From: Actinomadura montaniterrae
GTDB lineage: Bacteria > Actinomycetota > Actinomycetes > Streptosporangiales > Streptosporangiaceae
NCBI RefSeq assembly: GCF_008923365.1
Contig: NZ_WBMR01000051.1
Span: forward strand, 1-50,414
Length of the DNA: 50,414 nt
Direction of reading: 5' to 3'
The notes beneath the pieces were generated by a model. The model had not been told where the DNA came from and ran no database searches. It saw only the letters and a program-made list of their open reading frames with translations. Below are positions 40,273 to 49,464 of the stretch, in pieces. Both the position numbers and the translations under genes were made by a program. Each line of letters begins with the position of its first letter. Position 1 is the stretch's first letter.

Positions 40273-40313
40273 GATGTATCGCGAATCTCGGCCCGCCGCG
40301 CGTCAACGGGGCG

Positions 40314-40496
40314 TCAGTCGTCGTCGTCCTCGTCGTCGAGGCGGGCGAGCCACGTCGCGAGGCGCTCCACCGGCGTCTCGAACTCGGGGTTCAGGTCGAC
40401 GAACTCGCGGAGCCGCTCCGCCAGCCACGTCAGGCTGACCTCCTCGCCGCCCCGGCGCTCGGTGAGCTCCTCGATGCCCCGATCAGTGAAGTACAT
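40314..40496 (-). CDS. Small acidic protein (DUF6104-type)
   Basis: The 60-residue acidic protein (MYFTDRGIEELTERRGGEEVSLTWLAERLREFVDLNPEFE...LATWLARLDDEDDDD) matches a family of short conserved Streptomyces and Actinomadura proteins (DUF6104) with no known role. It is nearly all helical and has no cysteine or membrane segment. GAGGGAAA lies upstream of the ATG. It follows kgd on the same strand but a strong terminator separates the two. Confidence 0.8.
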   Translation of the reverse strand: MYFTDRGIEELTERRGGEEVSLTWLAERLREFVDLNPEFETPVERLATWLARLDDEDDDD

Positions 40497-40520
40497 GCGG
40501 ATCCGTTTCCCTCTAACGCA

Positions 40521-40564
40521 GCCGCTCCGCGTCCCGCCGGTTCGGCGGCGGGACGCGGAGCGGC
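40521..40564. terminator. Terminator of kgd
   Basis: GCCGCTCCGCGTCCCGCC (40521-40538) and GGCGGGACGCGGAGCGGC (40547-40564) are perfect 18-bp arms with an 8-nt loop. It lies 29 nt after the kgd stop. Confidence 0.85.
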
Positions 40565-40592
40565 ACGGCCTGCCCGTCAGCTCACGACAGCG

Positions 40593-43500
40593 TCAGAACA
40601 GCCTGGACAGCAGCGCCTCCTGCTCGGCCTGGTGCAGCTTCGCCGACCCCACCGCGGGCGACGACGACGCCGGGCGCGACACCCGCGACATCTTCAGCCC
40701 CTCGATGTGGTGCGGCAGCTTCAGCGCCATGAACGGCCACGCGCCCATGTTCGCCGGCTCGTCCTGCACGAACACCACCTCGACGCCCGCCGGGTACTTC
40801 GCCAGCTCCGCCTTGATCTCGTCGACCGGCGGCGGGTACAGCCGCTCGACCCGCACGACCGCGGTGTCGTTGGCGCCCGCGGCGTCGCGCGCCTTCGCCA
40901 CGTCGTAGTAGATCTTGCCGGTGGTGAGCAGCACCCGCTTCACGCCCGCCGGCTCCACCGCCGGGTTGACCTCCGGGATGACCGGCTGGAACGCGCCGTC
41001 GGTGATCTGCTCGACCGGCGACGTCGCCGCCTTCAGCCGCAGCAGCGACTTCGGCGTGAACACCACCAGCGGCTTGCCCCGGCTCGACAGCACCTGCCAG
41101 CGCAGCAGGTGGAAGTAGTTCGCCGGCGTCGTCGGGTAGGCGACCGTCATGTTGTCCTGCGCGCACAGCTGCAGGTACCGCTCGATCCGCGCGGACGAGT
41201 GGTCGGGCCCCTGGCCCTCGTAGCCGTGCGGCAGCAGCAGCACCAGGCTGGACCGCTGGCCCCACTTCTGCTCGCCGGACGAGATGTACTCGTCCACCAC
41301 CGACTGGGCGCCGTTGGCGAAGTCGCCGAACTGCGCCTCCCACGCGACCAGCGCGTCCGGGCGGGTCATCGAGTAGCCGTACTCGAAGCCCATCGCCGCG
41401 TACTCGCTGAGCAGCGAGTCGTGCACGTAGAACTTCGACACGCCCTGCCCGAACTGCTTGAGCGGGGTGTACTCCTCGCCCGTCCTGCGGTCGACGAGCA
41501 CCGCGTGCCGCTGCCCGAACGTGCCGCGCCGGGTGTCCTGCCCGACGAGCCGGACCGGGTGGCCGTCCATCAGCAGCGAGCCCATCGCGAGCAGCTCGCC
41601 GGTCGCCCAGTCGATCGCGTCGTCCTCGATCATCTGCGCGCGGCGCTGCAGGATCGGCTGCAGCCGCGGGTGCGGGGTGAACCCCTCCGGCAGGCTGACC
41701 TGCGTCTCGATGATCCGCTTGACGGTCTCCTGCGGGATCGCCGTGCCGGCCTTGCCGTGGTCGATCGGGATGCGCTCCTCGACGTCCGGCTTGACGACCG
41801 AGCCCGGCTCCAGGGGCTTCTTCACGGCCTCGCGGGTCTCGGTGAAGGCCCGCTCCAGCTGCTCCTGGTAGTCGCGGAGCGCCTGCTCGGCCTCCTCGAC
41901 GGTGATGTCGCCGCGGCCGATCAGCGCCTCGGTGTACAGCTTGCGGACCGAGCGCTTGGCGTCGATCAGGTCGTACATCAGCGGCTGGGTGAACGAGGGG
42001 TTCTCGCCCTCGTTGTGGCCCCGGCGCCGGTAGCAGACCATGTCGATGACGACGTCCTTCTTGAACGTCTGCCGGTACTCGAACGCCAGCCGCGCCACCC
42101 GCGCGCACGCCTCCGGGTCGTCGCCGTTGACGTGGAAGATCGGCGCCTGGATCATCCGGGCCACGTCGGTGGCGTACACGCTGGACCGCGAGTACTCCGG
42201 CGCGGTGGTGAACCCGACCTGGTTGTTGATGATCACGTGCACGGTGCCGCCGGTGCGGTAGCCGCGCAGCTGCGACAGGTTCAGCGTCTCGGCGACCACG
42301 CCCTGCCCGGCGAACGCGGCGTCGCCGTGGATCAGGATCGGCAGCACCGTGAACCCGGCCTCGCCGACGTCGAGGAGGTCCTGCTTGGCGCGGACGACGC
42401 CCTCCAGCACCGGGTCGACCGTCTCCAGGTGGGACGGGTTCGCGACCAGCTCGGTGTGGATCTTCGAGCCGTCGTCGGCGACGAAGTCGCCGGACGCGCC
42501 GAGGTGGTACTTCACGTCGCCGGAGCCCTGCGCGCTGCGCGGGTCGAGGTTGCCCTCGAACTCGCCGAAGATCTGCCCGTAGGACTTGCCGACGATGTTG
42601 GCGAGCACGTTCAGCCGGCCGCGGTGCGCCATCCCGATGACGACCTCGTCCAGGCTGGCCTTCGCCGCCGCGGAGATCACCGAGTCCAGCAGCGGGATGA
42701 CGGACTCGCCGCCCTCCAGCGAGAACCGCTTCTGCCCGACGAACTTGGTCTGCAGGAACGTCTCGAACGCCTCGGCGCTGTTCAGCCGGCGCAGGACGTG
42801 CAGCTGCTCCTCGCGGGACGGCTTGTCGTGCGGGACCTCGACGCGCTCCTGGATCCAGGCGCGCTCCTCCGGGTCCTGGATGTGCATGTACTCGATGCCG
42901 ACCGTCCGGCAGTACGCCATCCGCAGCACGCCGAGGATGTCGCGCAGCTTCATGGTCGGCTTGCCGCCGAACCCGCCGGTCGCGAACTCGCGCTCCAGGT
43001 CCCACAGGGTGAGGCCGTGCTTGAGGATGTCGAGGTCGGGGTGGCGGCGCTGCTTGTACTCCAGCGGGTCGGTGTCGGCCATCAGGTGGCCGCGGACCCG
43101 GTAGGCGTGGATCAGCTCGTGCACCCGGGCGATCTTGGCGACGTCGTCCTCGTGGCCGGCGGAGATGTCCTTGACCCAGCGCACCGGCTCGTACGGGATG
43201 CGCAGCGCCTCGAAGATCTCGTCGTAGAAGCCGTCCTCGCCGAGCAGCAGCTCGTGGATGCGGCGCAGGAAGTCGCCGGACTGGGCGCCCTGGATGATCC
43301 GGTGGTCGTAGGTGGAGGTCAGCGTCATCACCTTGCTGATCCCCATCCGGGCGAGGGTGTCGGTGGACGCCCCCGCGAACTCGGCCGGGTACTCCATCGC
43401 GCCGACGCCGATGATCGTGCCCTGGCCGGGCATCAGCCGCGGCACCGAGTGCACCGTGCCGATCGTGCCCGGGTTCGTCAGGCTGATCGTGGTGCCCTGG

Positions 43501-44315
43501 TAGTCCTCGATGGTCAGCTTGTTGCCGCGCGCCTTGCGGACGATCTCCTCGTAGGCGGCCCAGAACTGGCGGAAGTCGAGGGTCTCGGCGGCCTTGATGC
43601 TCGGCACGACCAGCTGCCGGGAGCCGTCCGGCTTCTGCAGGTCGATCGCCAGCCCGAAGTTCACGTGCTCCGGCCGGACCAGCACCGGCTTGCCGTCCAC
43701 CTCGGTGAACGCGGCGTTCATCTCGGGCATCGCCGCGAGCGCCTTGACGATCGCGTACCCGATCAGGTGCGTGAAGGAGACCTTCCCGCCCCGGCCGCGC
43801 TTGAGGTGGTTGTTGATGACGATGCGGTTGTCGATCAGCAGCTTGGCCGGGACGGCGCGCACGCTCGTCGCGGTCGGCACCGCGAGGCTGGCCTCCATGT
43901 TGGTGGCCGTCCGGGCGGCGACGCCGCGCAGCCGGACCTCCTCGGCGCCCGCCGGGACCGGCGGCGGCGCCGGCTTGTCCGCCTTCGGCGCCGGCTTGGC
44001 GGTCTTGTCGGCCGGCTTGGCGGGGGCCTTCGGCGGCGACACCGGAGACTGCGGTGTCGGCGGAGCGGCCGCGGTGCCGTTGGCGGCCGCGCCGGCCGCC
44101 GTTCCGGTGCTCGTCTGGGGTGCGCCGGGGGACGCGGGGGTCACGGACGCCGGCCGGGTGTCCGGCTGGTAGTCCGCGAAGAAGTTCCACCAGGCTTCGT
44201 CAACCGAGTTGGGGTCTTCGAGGTACTTCTGGTACAGCTCGTCGACCAGCCACTCGTTGGCACCGAAATCTGTGATCTTTGGGTCGGCACTAGTTTGCGA
44301 CGACTCTGTCGACAC
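40593..44315 (-). CDS. kgd: Multifunctional 2-oxoglutarate metabolism enzyme (Kgd, OdhA/SucA type)
   Basis: The 1240-residue protein fuses an E2-type acyltransferase and an E1 thiamine-dependent decarboxylase, as in mycobacterial Kgd and corynebacterial OdhA. N-terminal NEWLVDELYQKYLEDPNSVDEAWWNFF and a long Pro/Ala linker (about 50-120) lead to the acyltransferase domain with active-site DHRIIQGAQSGDF (about 315-330). The E1 domain follows: GMAHRGRLNVLANI, GDAAFAGQGVVAETLNLSQLRGY for TPP/Mg, NNQVGFTT. It lacks its own lipoyl domain; it works with lipoylated E2 and E3. It feeds the TCA cycle. GTG 44315 starts the protein. Confidence 0.95.
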   Translation of the reverse strand: MSTESSQTSADPKITDFGANEWLVDELYQKYLEDPNSVDEAWWNFFADYQPDTRPASVTPASPGAPQTSTGTAAGAAANGTAAAPPTPQSPVSPPKAPAKPADKTAKPAPKADKPAPPPVPAGAEEVRLRGVAARTATNMEASLAVPTATSVRAVPAKLLIDNRIVINNHLKRGRGGKVSFTHLIGYAIVKALAAMPEMNAAFTEVDGKPVLVRPEHVNFGLAIDLQKPDGSRQLVVPSIKAAETLDFRQFWAAYEEIVRKARGNKLTIEDYQGTTISLTNPGTIGTVHSVPRLMPGQGTIIGVGAMEYPAEFAGASTDTLARMGISKVMTLTSTYDHRIIQGAQSGDFLRRIHELLLGEDGFYDEIFEALRIPYEPVRWVKDISAGHEDDVAKIARVHELIHAYRVRGHLMADTDPLEYKQRRHPDLDILKHGLTLWDLEREFATGGFGGKPTMKLRDILGVLRMAYCRTVGIEYMHIQDPEERAWIQERVEVPHDKPSREEQLHVLRRLNSAEAFETFLQTKFVGQKRFSLEGGESVIPLLDSVISAAAKASLDEVVIGMAHRGRLNVLANIVGKSYGQIFGEFEGNLDPRSAQGSGDVKYHLGASGDFVADDGSKIHTELVANPSHLETVDPVLEGVVRAKQDLLDVGEAGFTVLPILIHGDAAFAGQGVVAETLNLSQLRGYRTGGTVHVIINNQVGFTTAPEYSRSSVYATDVARMIQAPIFHVNGDDPEACARVARLAFEYRQTFKKDVVIDMVCYRRRGHNEGENPSFTQPLMYDLIDAKRSVRKLYTEALIGRGDITVEEAEQALRDYQEQLERAFTETREAVKKPLEPGSVVKPDVEERIPIDHGKAGTAIPQETVKRIIETQVSLPEGFTPHPRLQPILQRRAQMIEDDAIDWATGELLAMGSLLMDGHPVRLVGQDTRRGTFGQRHAVLVDRRTGEEYTPLKQFGQGVSKFYVHDSLLSEYAAMGFEYGYSMTRPDALVAWEAQFGDFANGAQSVVDEYISSGEQKWGQRSSLVLLLPHGYEGQGPDHSSARIERYLQLCAQDNMTVAYPTTPANYFHLLRWQVLSSRGKPLVVFTPKSLLRLKAATSPVEQITDGAFQPVIPEVNPAVEPAGVKRVLLTTGKIYYDVAKARDAAGANDTAVVRVERLYPPPVDEIKAELAKYPAGVEVVFVQDEPANMGAWPFMALKLPHHIEGLKMSRVSRPASSSPAVGSAKLHQAEQEALLSRLF

Positions 44316-44488
44316 GGCGGAGATCGCCCTCTTCCGCAGCTCGCAGGTGAGATAAGAGACCTATCAAGGCTACTCGCACTTGACCTCTTCCCATGCCAGC
44401 GCGTTGCGATCGCCCTCCATTCCCCCGCGGCCACAGGGATCTTGCCGAAGCCGGGGCCGCGCCTCCGACAAGATCCGCCGCCCCGAAA

Positions 44489-44504
44489 GGTGACCGATGT
44501 CACC
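44489..44504. promoter_or_regulatory. Short perfect dyad between the AIM24 gene and kgd
   Basis: GGTGAC (44489-44494) and GTCACC (44499-44504) flank CGAT. It lies just past the stop of the AIM24 gene and about 175 nt before kgd, so it may be a weak terminator or an operator. Confidence 0.3.
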
Positions 44505-44519
44505 CGCCGGCGGCGCGGC

Positions 44520-45191
44520 TCAGTGGGTGTGCGGGGGGACGGTGGGGCCCTCGCTGGCCTGGACGAGGACGAAGCCCTGGCCCTGGTAGGCGAGCTGCAT
44601 GGCCTCGCCGCTGCCGCGGCCGATGAGCGCGCCGGCCTTGAAGGTGCGGTTGACGCCGACCTGGAGGCTGGTGCTCCACGCCACCGCGGACTGGCCGTCG
44701 GCGAACGTGGGGGCGCGGCCGCAGTCGAGCATGACGGGGGTGCCGTGCGTGGTGAGCGCCACGAAACCGGTGCCGGTGAGGGTGGTGTTGAACAGGCCGC
44801 CCGCGGCGATGCCCGCGCCCTGCACGCGCTGGATGTCGGACTGCAGGTGCGAGTCGTAGGCGAGGATGTTGGCGCCGTTGACGGTCAGCCCCTCGTTCTC
44901 CAGGTAGAACAGGTGGATGTCGGCGGCGTCGTGCGCGACGAACAGCAGGCCCTGGCCGCGGACGCGCATCAGCGGGACGCCCTCGCCGGTGACGGCCTTC
45001 TTGATGAACTTGCCGATGCCTCCGGCGCCCTCGTAGTCGAAGTCCATCTGGCCCTGGAAGGCGACCATGGAGCCCTGCCGGGCCAGGACGTCCCCGTTGA
45101 GGTGGACGCGGAGCATCTTGGAGTTCTGGAGGGCGAAGTGGCCGGGGAGCTGCTGCCCCTGGTCCATGTTTCCGAAGAACTGGCTGCGCAT
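44520..45191 (-). CDS. AIM24 family protein
   Basis: The 223-residue protein is a beta-rich AIM24 family member: LRVHLNGDVLARQGSMVAFQGQMDFDYEGAGGIGKFIKKAVTGEGVPLMRVRGQGLLFVAHDAADIHLFYLENEGLTVNGANILAYDS. Family members have no known activity in bacteria (the fold is related to TRAP-like trimers). A His-rich tail (PPHTH) ends the protein. It starts at ATG 45191 with a weak Shine-Dalgarno (AGGCAG). Upstream is 126 bp with no gene. Confidence 0.88.
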   Translation of the reverse strand: MRSQFFGNMDQGQQLPGHFALQNSKMLRVHLNGDVLARQGSMVAFQGQMDFDYEGAGGIGKFIKKAVTGEGVPLMRVRGQGLLFVAHDAADIHLFYLENEGLTVNGANILAYDSHLQSDIQRVQGAGIAAGGLFNTTLTGTGFVALTTHGTPVMLDCGRAPTFADGQSAVAWSTSLQVGVNRTFKAGALIGRGSGEAMQLAYQGQGFVLVQASEGPTVPPHTH

Positions 45192-45317
45192 TGTCGGAGG
45201 TACTGCCTCTCACATCGAGATCGTTTCGGAGATCCGCCAGCATAACGACGGGATGTGACCGGTACGACGTGAAGTGAGCGGCGTTCGGTTCCCGGTGCGG
45301 GCGTCCGGTTCCCGGTG

Positions 45318-46238
45318 TCAGCCTCCGGTCCGGGAGCCGCGGCCGTGCGGGGCCGTCCAGTCGATCAGCGGGCCCTTCGGGACGATGCCGGACGGGTTGA
45401 TGTCGCCGTGCGTCCCGTAGTAGTGCCGCTTGATGTGGTCGAGGTTCGTCGTCTCGCCGAACGCGGGCACGGAGTAGAGGTCGCGGGCGTACCCCCACAG
45501 GTTCGGGTAGTCGACGAGGCGGCGCAGGTTGCACTTGAAATGCGAGTAGTAGACGGCGTCGAAGCGGGCGAGCGTCGGGTAGAGGCGGACGTCGGCCTCG
45601 GTGATGCGGTCGCCGAGCAGGTAGCGGCTGCCGGCGAGCCGTTCCTCCAGCCGGTCGAAGGTGGCGAAGAGGGCGTCGAACGCGTCCTCGTAGGCGTCCT
45701 GGGCCTTGGCGAAACCGGCCTTGTAGACGCCGTTGTTGACGGTGTCGTAGACGAGGTCGTTCAGCTCGTCGATCTCCGGGCGCAGCGGCTCCGGGTAGAG
45801 GTCGGGCGCGCCGGGGCGGTGGAGCGCGGTGAACTCCGTCTCCAGCATCGTGGTGATGTTGGGGAAGTCGTTGGTGACCAGGCGTTCCGTCACGGTGTCC
45901 CAGATGCACGGGACGGTGTAGCGGCCCTCGAAGGACGGGTCGCTCGCCAGGTACAGCTCGGACAGGAACACCGCGCCGGTGACCGGGTCGCGGTCGGGGA
46001 ACCGCCAGCCGCGCTCGTCCCGGATCGGGTCGACGACGGCGACGGGCAGCGCGTCCTCCAGGCCGAGCAGCCGCCGGACGATCAGCGAGCGGTGCGCCCA
46101 CGGGCAGGCGTAGGAGACGAACAGCCGGTACCGGCCCGGCTCCACGGGGTATCCGCTCGAACCGTCCGCGGTGATCCGCTCCGTGAACCGGTTCGGCTGC
46201 CGGACGAAGCGGCCCCGCTCGACTTCCTGTGCGGTCAT
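45318..46238 (-). CDS. Xi-class glutathione transferase-like (glutathionyl-hydroquinone reductase family)
   Basis: The 306-residue protein belongs to the YqjG/PcpF group: catalytic C45 in VSYACPWAHRS, thioredoxin-like N-terminal domain, DPIRDERGWRF and a helical C-terminal domain with DVRLYPTLARFDAVYYSHFKCNLRRLVDYPNLWGYARDLY. GHRs reduce glutathionyl-hydroquinones. Since actinomycetes generally use mycothiol, the thiol partner here is uncertain. GGAAGGA precedes the ATG at good spacing. It is divergent from the DedA gene. Confidence 0.88.
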   Translation of the reverse strand: MTAQEVERGRFVRQPNRFTERITADGSSGYPVEPGRYRLFVSYACPWAHRSLIVRRLLGLEDALPVAVVDPIRDERGWRFPDRDPVTGAVFLSELYLASDPSFEGRYTVPCIWDTVTERLVTNDFPNITTMLETEFTALHRPGAPDLYPEPLRPEIDELNDLVYDTVNNGVYKAGFAKAQDAYEDAFDALFATFDRLEERLAGSRYLLGDRITEADVRLYPTLARFDAVYYSHFKCNLRRLVDYPNLWGYARDLYSVPAFGETTNLDHIKRHYYGTHGDINPSGIVPKGPLIDWTAPHGRGSRTGG

Positions 46239-46495
46239 GTCCGGTTCCTTCCGAAAGTCAACCGTGCGGTGCGACCGTCAGGGGGAGGCGACCGCGACCC
46301 TGGAAGGAGGCGGCCGCCGGTCCGCACGCCCTACCGGCCGCCGGCAAGTCGTCCTTCCGGGGGATCCTGGGTCACCGGCCCCGCGCATACGATAACCGTC
46401 GGTGGCCCGCGCCAAACGGGCCCGCACGATCGCATGGCGCGCAGCAGGGGCCGGCAGCCGGAGGCGGCCCCGGACGGACGAGATGGCGGGGGACC

Positions 46496-47170
46496 ATGCT
46501 CGAGACTTTCAACACCCTGGTGGACGGCCTGCCGCCCGGCCTGGTCTACGGGCTGATCGCCGCGCTGGTGTTCGCGGAGGCGGCGCTGTTCGTCGGGTTC
46601 GTGTTCCCCGGCGAGACGGCCGTGGTGGTCGGCGGCGTGCTGGCCAGCCAGGGCACCCTCTCGCTGCCGCTGCTGCTGGTCATCGGGGTCGTCGCGGCGG
46701 TCGCCGGCGACTCGGTCGGCTACGAGATCGGCAAGAAGTACGGGCCGCGGCTGCTGGACATCCGCGCGGTGGCCAAGCACCGCGCGAAGGTGGAGGGCGC
46801 GCAGGACCTCATCCGGCGGCGCGGCGCGGTGGCGGTGTTCATCGGCCGGTTCACCGCGCTGCTGCGGGCGCTGATGCCCGCGCTGGCGGGCAGTTCCCGG
46901 CTGCCGTATCCGAAGTTCCTGCTGTTCAACTTCCTCGGCGGGCTCACCTGGGTCGTGACGTTCACGCTCGGCGGCTACTTCGCGGGCGAGGCGTTCGACC
47001 GGGCCGCGCAGTGGGCCGGGCGCGGGCTGGCGATCGGGATCGCGGTGATCGCGGTCGTCGCGATCGTGGTGTGGAGCGTCCGCAAGCACCGCCGGGAGGC
47101 CGAGGAGGAGGCCGAGGCGGAGGCGGACGACGGCGGGGCGGAGTCCCGCGTGGAGCAGACCCTCCCGTAG
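46496..47170 (+). CDS. DedA family membrane protein
   Basis: The 224-residue protein has the DedA layout: re-entrant hairpins and helices with FVFPGETAVVVGGVLAS (membrane-entering motif with the conserved Glu), GDSVGYEIGKKYG, and FIGRFTALLRALMPALAGSSRLPYPKFLLFN (conserved Arg-x-G/F-T... block). A charged tail rich in E and A ends it. DedA proteins flip phospholipids or undecaprenyl phosphate. Ribosome-binding GGGGGA sits before the ATG at 46496. No other gene is visible in 46239-46495. Confidence 0.9.
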   Translation: MLETFNTLVDGLPPGLVYGLIAALVFAEAALFVGFVFPGETAVVVGGVLASQGTLSLPLLLVIGVVAAVAGDSVGYEIGKKYGPRLLDIRAVAKHRAKVEGAQDLIRRRGAVAVFIGRFTALLRALMPALAGSSRLPYPKFLLFNFLGGLTWVVTFTLGGYFAGEAFDRAAQWAGRGLAIGIAVIAVVAIVVWSVRKHRREAEEEAEAEADDGGAESRVEQTLP

Positions 47171-47189
47171 CCGGCGCGGGCCGGGGCCC

Positions 47190-48269
47190 TCAGAGGCCGC
47201 CGGAGGCGGTGGCGTCCATCCGGCCGGTGACCGGCGGCAGGTCCAGGTAGGTGCGGATGCCGGGCTCGGCGGCGCACACGACGGGGATCGAGTTCAGCGC
47301 GTGCGCCGCGGCGGCGGAGATCTCGTCGGACACCCACTCGTCGTCGGTGGTGAGGGTGATCGACGGGCGGCCGTGCACCCGCACCGAGTGGCCGGGGTCG
47401 CCCCAGTCGGGGATCCGCGCGGCGTCCGCCTTGTGGATCACCTCGACGCTGATCACCGGCCGCCCGCCGGTCAGCCCGCTGAACGTCCAGCGCGCCGCGG
47501 CGACGGTGCCGCGCGGGATCCGGCCGGCGGTGATCTCCAGGTCGGTGCCGGCGAGCCGGTAGTCGACGTCCACGTCGATCTCGTCGAGGTCCACGCCGAG
47601 CCCGGCGGCGACGAGGTGCAGGCTCTCGGTGTACAGCGACCGCATCGCGGTGCGGGTGGGGCGCAGCGAGCGCAGGAACGCCTCCTCGTCGCGGCCGAAC
47701 CCGACCATGTGGTGCACCATCCCCCAGGACGGGTGCCGGGCGAAGTCGGAGCACTCGCGGGAGTAGACGTGGGTGATCCGGCGCGACAGCCGGGACAGCG
47801 CCAGCGGCATCACGTCCGCCATGAACCCGGTGTTGAAGCCGGTGCCGTGTACCGACGACCCGCCCCGCTTGCACGCCTGCTCCAGCTCGTTCACCAGGGA
47901 CGGGCCGTGCGCCTGGGGGTAGACGAGGCCGTTCATGGAGATCACGTTCTTGCCGGAGGCCAGCAGCGCGCAGACGGTGTCGAGGTCGGCGAGCGGGTCG
48001 CCGGCGCGGCCGGGCGCGTAGACGACGCAGTCGGCGTCCAGGTCGAGGATCGCGCCGAGGTCGCGGGTGGCGGTGACGCCGGTGGCGGCGCGTCCGCTGA
48101 GCAGGCCCGCGTCGGCGCCGTCCTTGGCCGGGGTGTGCACCCACACGCCGGCGAGCTCCAGGCCCGGGCGGTCGAGGACGCCGCGGATCACGGCGCGGCC
48201 GAGCGCGCCGGTCGCCCACTGCACGACGCGGTACGGGCGGGGGGCGCTGGACGCGTCGGCAGGGCTCAT
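47190..48269 (-). CDS. NAD(P)-binding oxidoreductase, DapB-like
   Basis: The 359-residue protein begins YRVVQWATGALGRAVIRGVLDRPGLELAGVWVHTPAKDGADAG, the Rossmann opening of the group annotated as dihydrodipicolinate-reductase-like or 2,4-diaminopentanoate dehydrogenase-like proteins. Further marks: GKNVISMNGLVYPQ and GTGFNTGFMADVMPLAL. The substrate is unknown. It is divergent from an SDR and enoyl-CoA hydratase pair, which suggests lipid or steroid breakdown, and is convergent with dedA. The ATG at 48269 follows GGAGG at 10 nt. Confidence 0.85.
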   Translation of the reverse strand: MSPADASSAPRPYRVVQWATGALGRAVIRGVLDRPGLELAGVWVHTPAKDGADAGLLSGRAATGVTATRDLGAILDLDADCVVYAPGRAGDPLADLDTVCALLASGKNVISMNGLVYPQAHGPSLVNELEQACKRGGSSVHGTGFNTGFMADVMPLALSRLSRRITHVYSRECSDFARHPSWGMVHHMVGFGRDEEAFLRSLRPTRTAMRSLYTESLHLVAAGLGVDLDEIDVDVDYRLAGTDLEITAGRIPRGTVAAARWTFSGLTGGRPVISVEVIHKADAARIPDWGDPGHSVRVHGRPSITLTTDDEWVSDEISAAAAHALNSIPVVCAAEPGIRTYLDLPPVTGRMDATASGGL

Positions 48270-48488
48270 CGAGACGGGACCTCCGATGTCGGGGCGGCAC
48301 CTGTGCGGACCGGGCCGGGTTGCGCGGGTGGGTGAGGACATGCGGGTGGGTGAGGACACTACGCCGTACGCCCCAGGAAATGCGGCATTTGCCGCAAGTT
48401 TCACTGAAGTCCCACGGAGCACGGTGCTTGCCCGCGCGGACCGCCGGGGAGGGATCGGAGGGGGCCGCGGCCGAGCGGGATTCGGTTT

Positions 48489-48500
48489 AGTGGTACCACT
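48489..48500. promoter_or_regulatory. Perfect 12-nt palindrome upstream of the SDR gene
   Basis: AGTGGTACCACT is fully self-complementary. Right beside it GGTAA (48502-48506) and TTACC (48518-48522) form a second dyad. They sit between divergent genes, 36-69 nt before the SDR ATG, and may bind a regulator of lipid degradation. The sequence from 48270 to 48488 has no gene or clear structure. Confidence 0.5.
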
Positions 48501-48557
48501 GGGTAACCCCCGGATGATTACCTGGGGGCGTAGTCGGTGCGATGTGAGGAGACAGAG

Positions 48558-49460
48558 ATGTCGGAACTGCGCTACGACGGCCGTGTCGCGGTCGTGACCG
48601 GGGCGGGCCACGGCCTCGGCCGCCAGCACGCGCTGGAGCTCGCCGCGCGCGGTGCGAAGGTCGTCGTCAACGACCTCGGCGGCGACCGCTCCGGTGTCGG
48701 CGCCTCCGCCGGCCCCGCCCAGGAGGTCGTGGACGAGATCAAGAAGAACGGCGGCGAGGCCGTCGCCAACCCCGACAACGTCGCGACCCCCGAGGGCGCC
48801 AAGGCGATCGTGCAGACCGCGCTCGACGCGTTCGGCAAGGTCGACATCGTCGTCAACAACGCGGGCATCCTGCGCGACAAGTCGTTCAAGAACATGACCG
48901 TCGAGGAGTTCGACGCGGTCATCGCCGTGCACCTGCGCGGCTCGTTCCTGGTCTCCAGCGCCGCCTGGCCGCATCTGCGCGACAACGCCTACGGCCGCAT
49001 CGTCAACACCTCGTCGCCCGCCGGCCTGTTCGGCAACTTCGGCCAGGCCAACTACGCCACCGCGAAGATGGGCCTCGTCGGGTTCACCAAGACCCTCGCG
49101 CAGGAGGGCGCCAAGTACAACATCAAGGCCAACGCCATCGCGCCGGTCGCGTGGACCCGGATGACCGAGGACCTGCTGCCCGCCGACTTCGCCGACAAGC
49201 TCGGCGTCGACCAGGTCACCCCGCTCGTCGCCTTCCTCGTGCACGAGTCCAACGAGGACTCCGGCGAGGTCTACACCGTCGGCGGCGGCCGGATCGCGAA
49301 GATCTTCGTGGCGGAGGGCCCCGGCTACGGGCAGAAGGAGACCCTCTCCGTCGAGGCCGTCCGGGACAACTGGGCCGCGATCAACGCGAACGAGCCGCTC
49401 GCGGTGTTCAAGAACCCGATGGAGCAGATGGGCCCGCTCATCCAGCAGCTGACCTCCTGA
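48558..49460 (+). CDS. SDR family dehydrogenase, MFE-2/(3R)-hydroxyacyl-CoA dehydrogenase-like
   Basis: The 300-residue SDR has TGAGHGLG (14-21), NNAG (100-103), S152-153, Y166 and K170 (YATAK). The long insertion after VVNDLGGDRSG and the C-terminal tail (GGGRIAKIFVAEGPGY) place it with the dehydrogenase part of multifunctional enzyme type 2, which oxidises (3R)-hydroxyacyl-CoA; steroid side-chain or branched-chain lipid breakdown is typical. GAGGAGA lies 6 nt before the ATG. Next to an enoyl-CoA hydratase gene, 4 nt downstream, so they form an operon. Confidence 0.88.
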   Translation: MSELRYDGRVAVVTGAGHGLGRQHALELAARGAKVVVNDLGGDRSGVGASAGPAQEVVDEIKKNGGEAVANPDNVATPEGAKAIVQTALDAFGKVDIVVNNAGILRDKSFKNMTVEEFDAVIAVHLRGSFLVSSAAWPHLRDNAYGRIVNTSSPAGLFGNFGQANYATAKMGLVGFTKTLAQEGAKYNIKANAIAPVAWTRMTEDLLPADFADKLGVDQVTPLVAFLVHESNEDSGEVYTVGGGRIAKIFVAEGPGYGQKETLSVEAVRDNWAAINANEPLAVFKNPMEQMGPLIQQLTS

Positions 49461-49464
49461 GCCG

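Noticed and set aside
40632..45245. Plus-strand open frame of over 1500 codons opposite kgd and the AIM24 gene
   Set aside because: It is the mirror of well-supported minus-strand genes and its product is compositionally biased with no motif.
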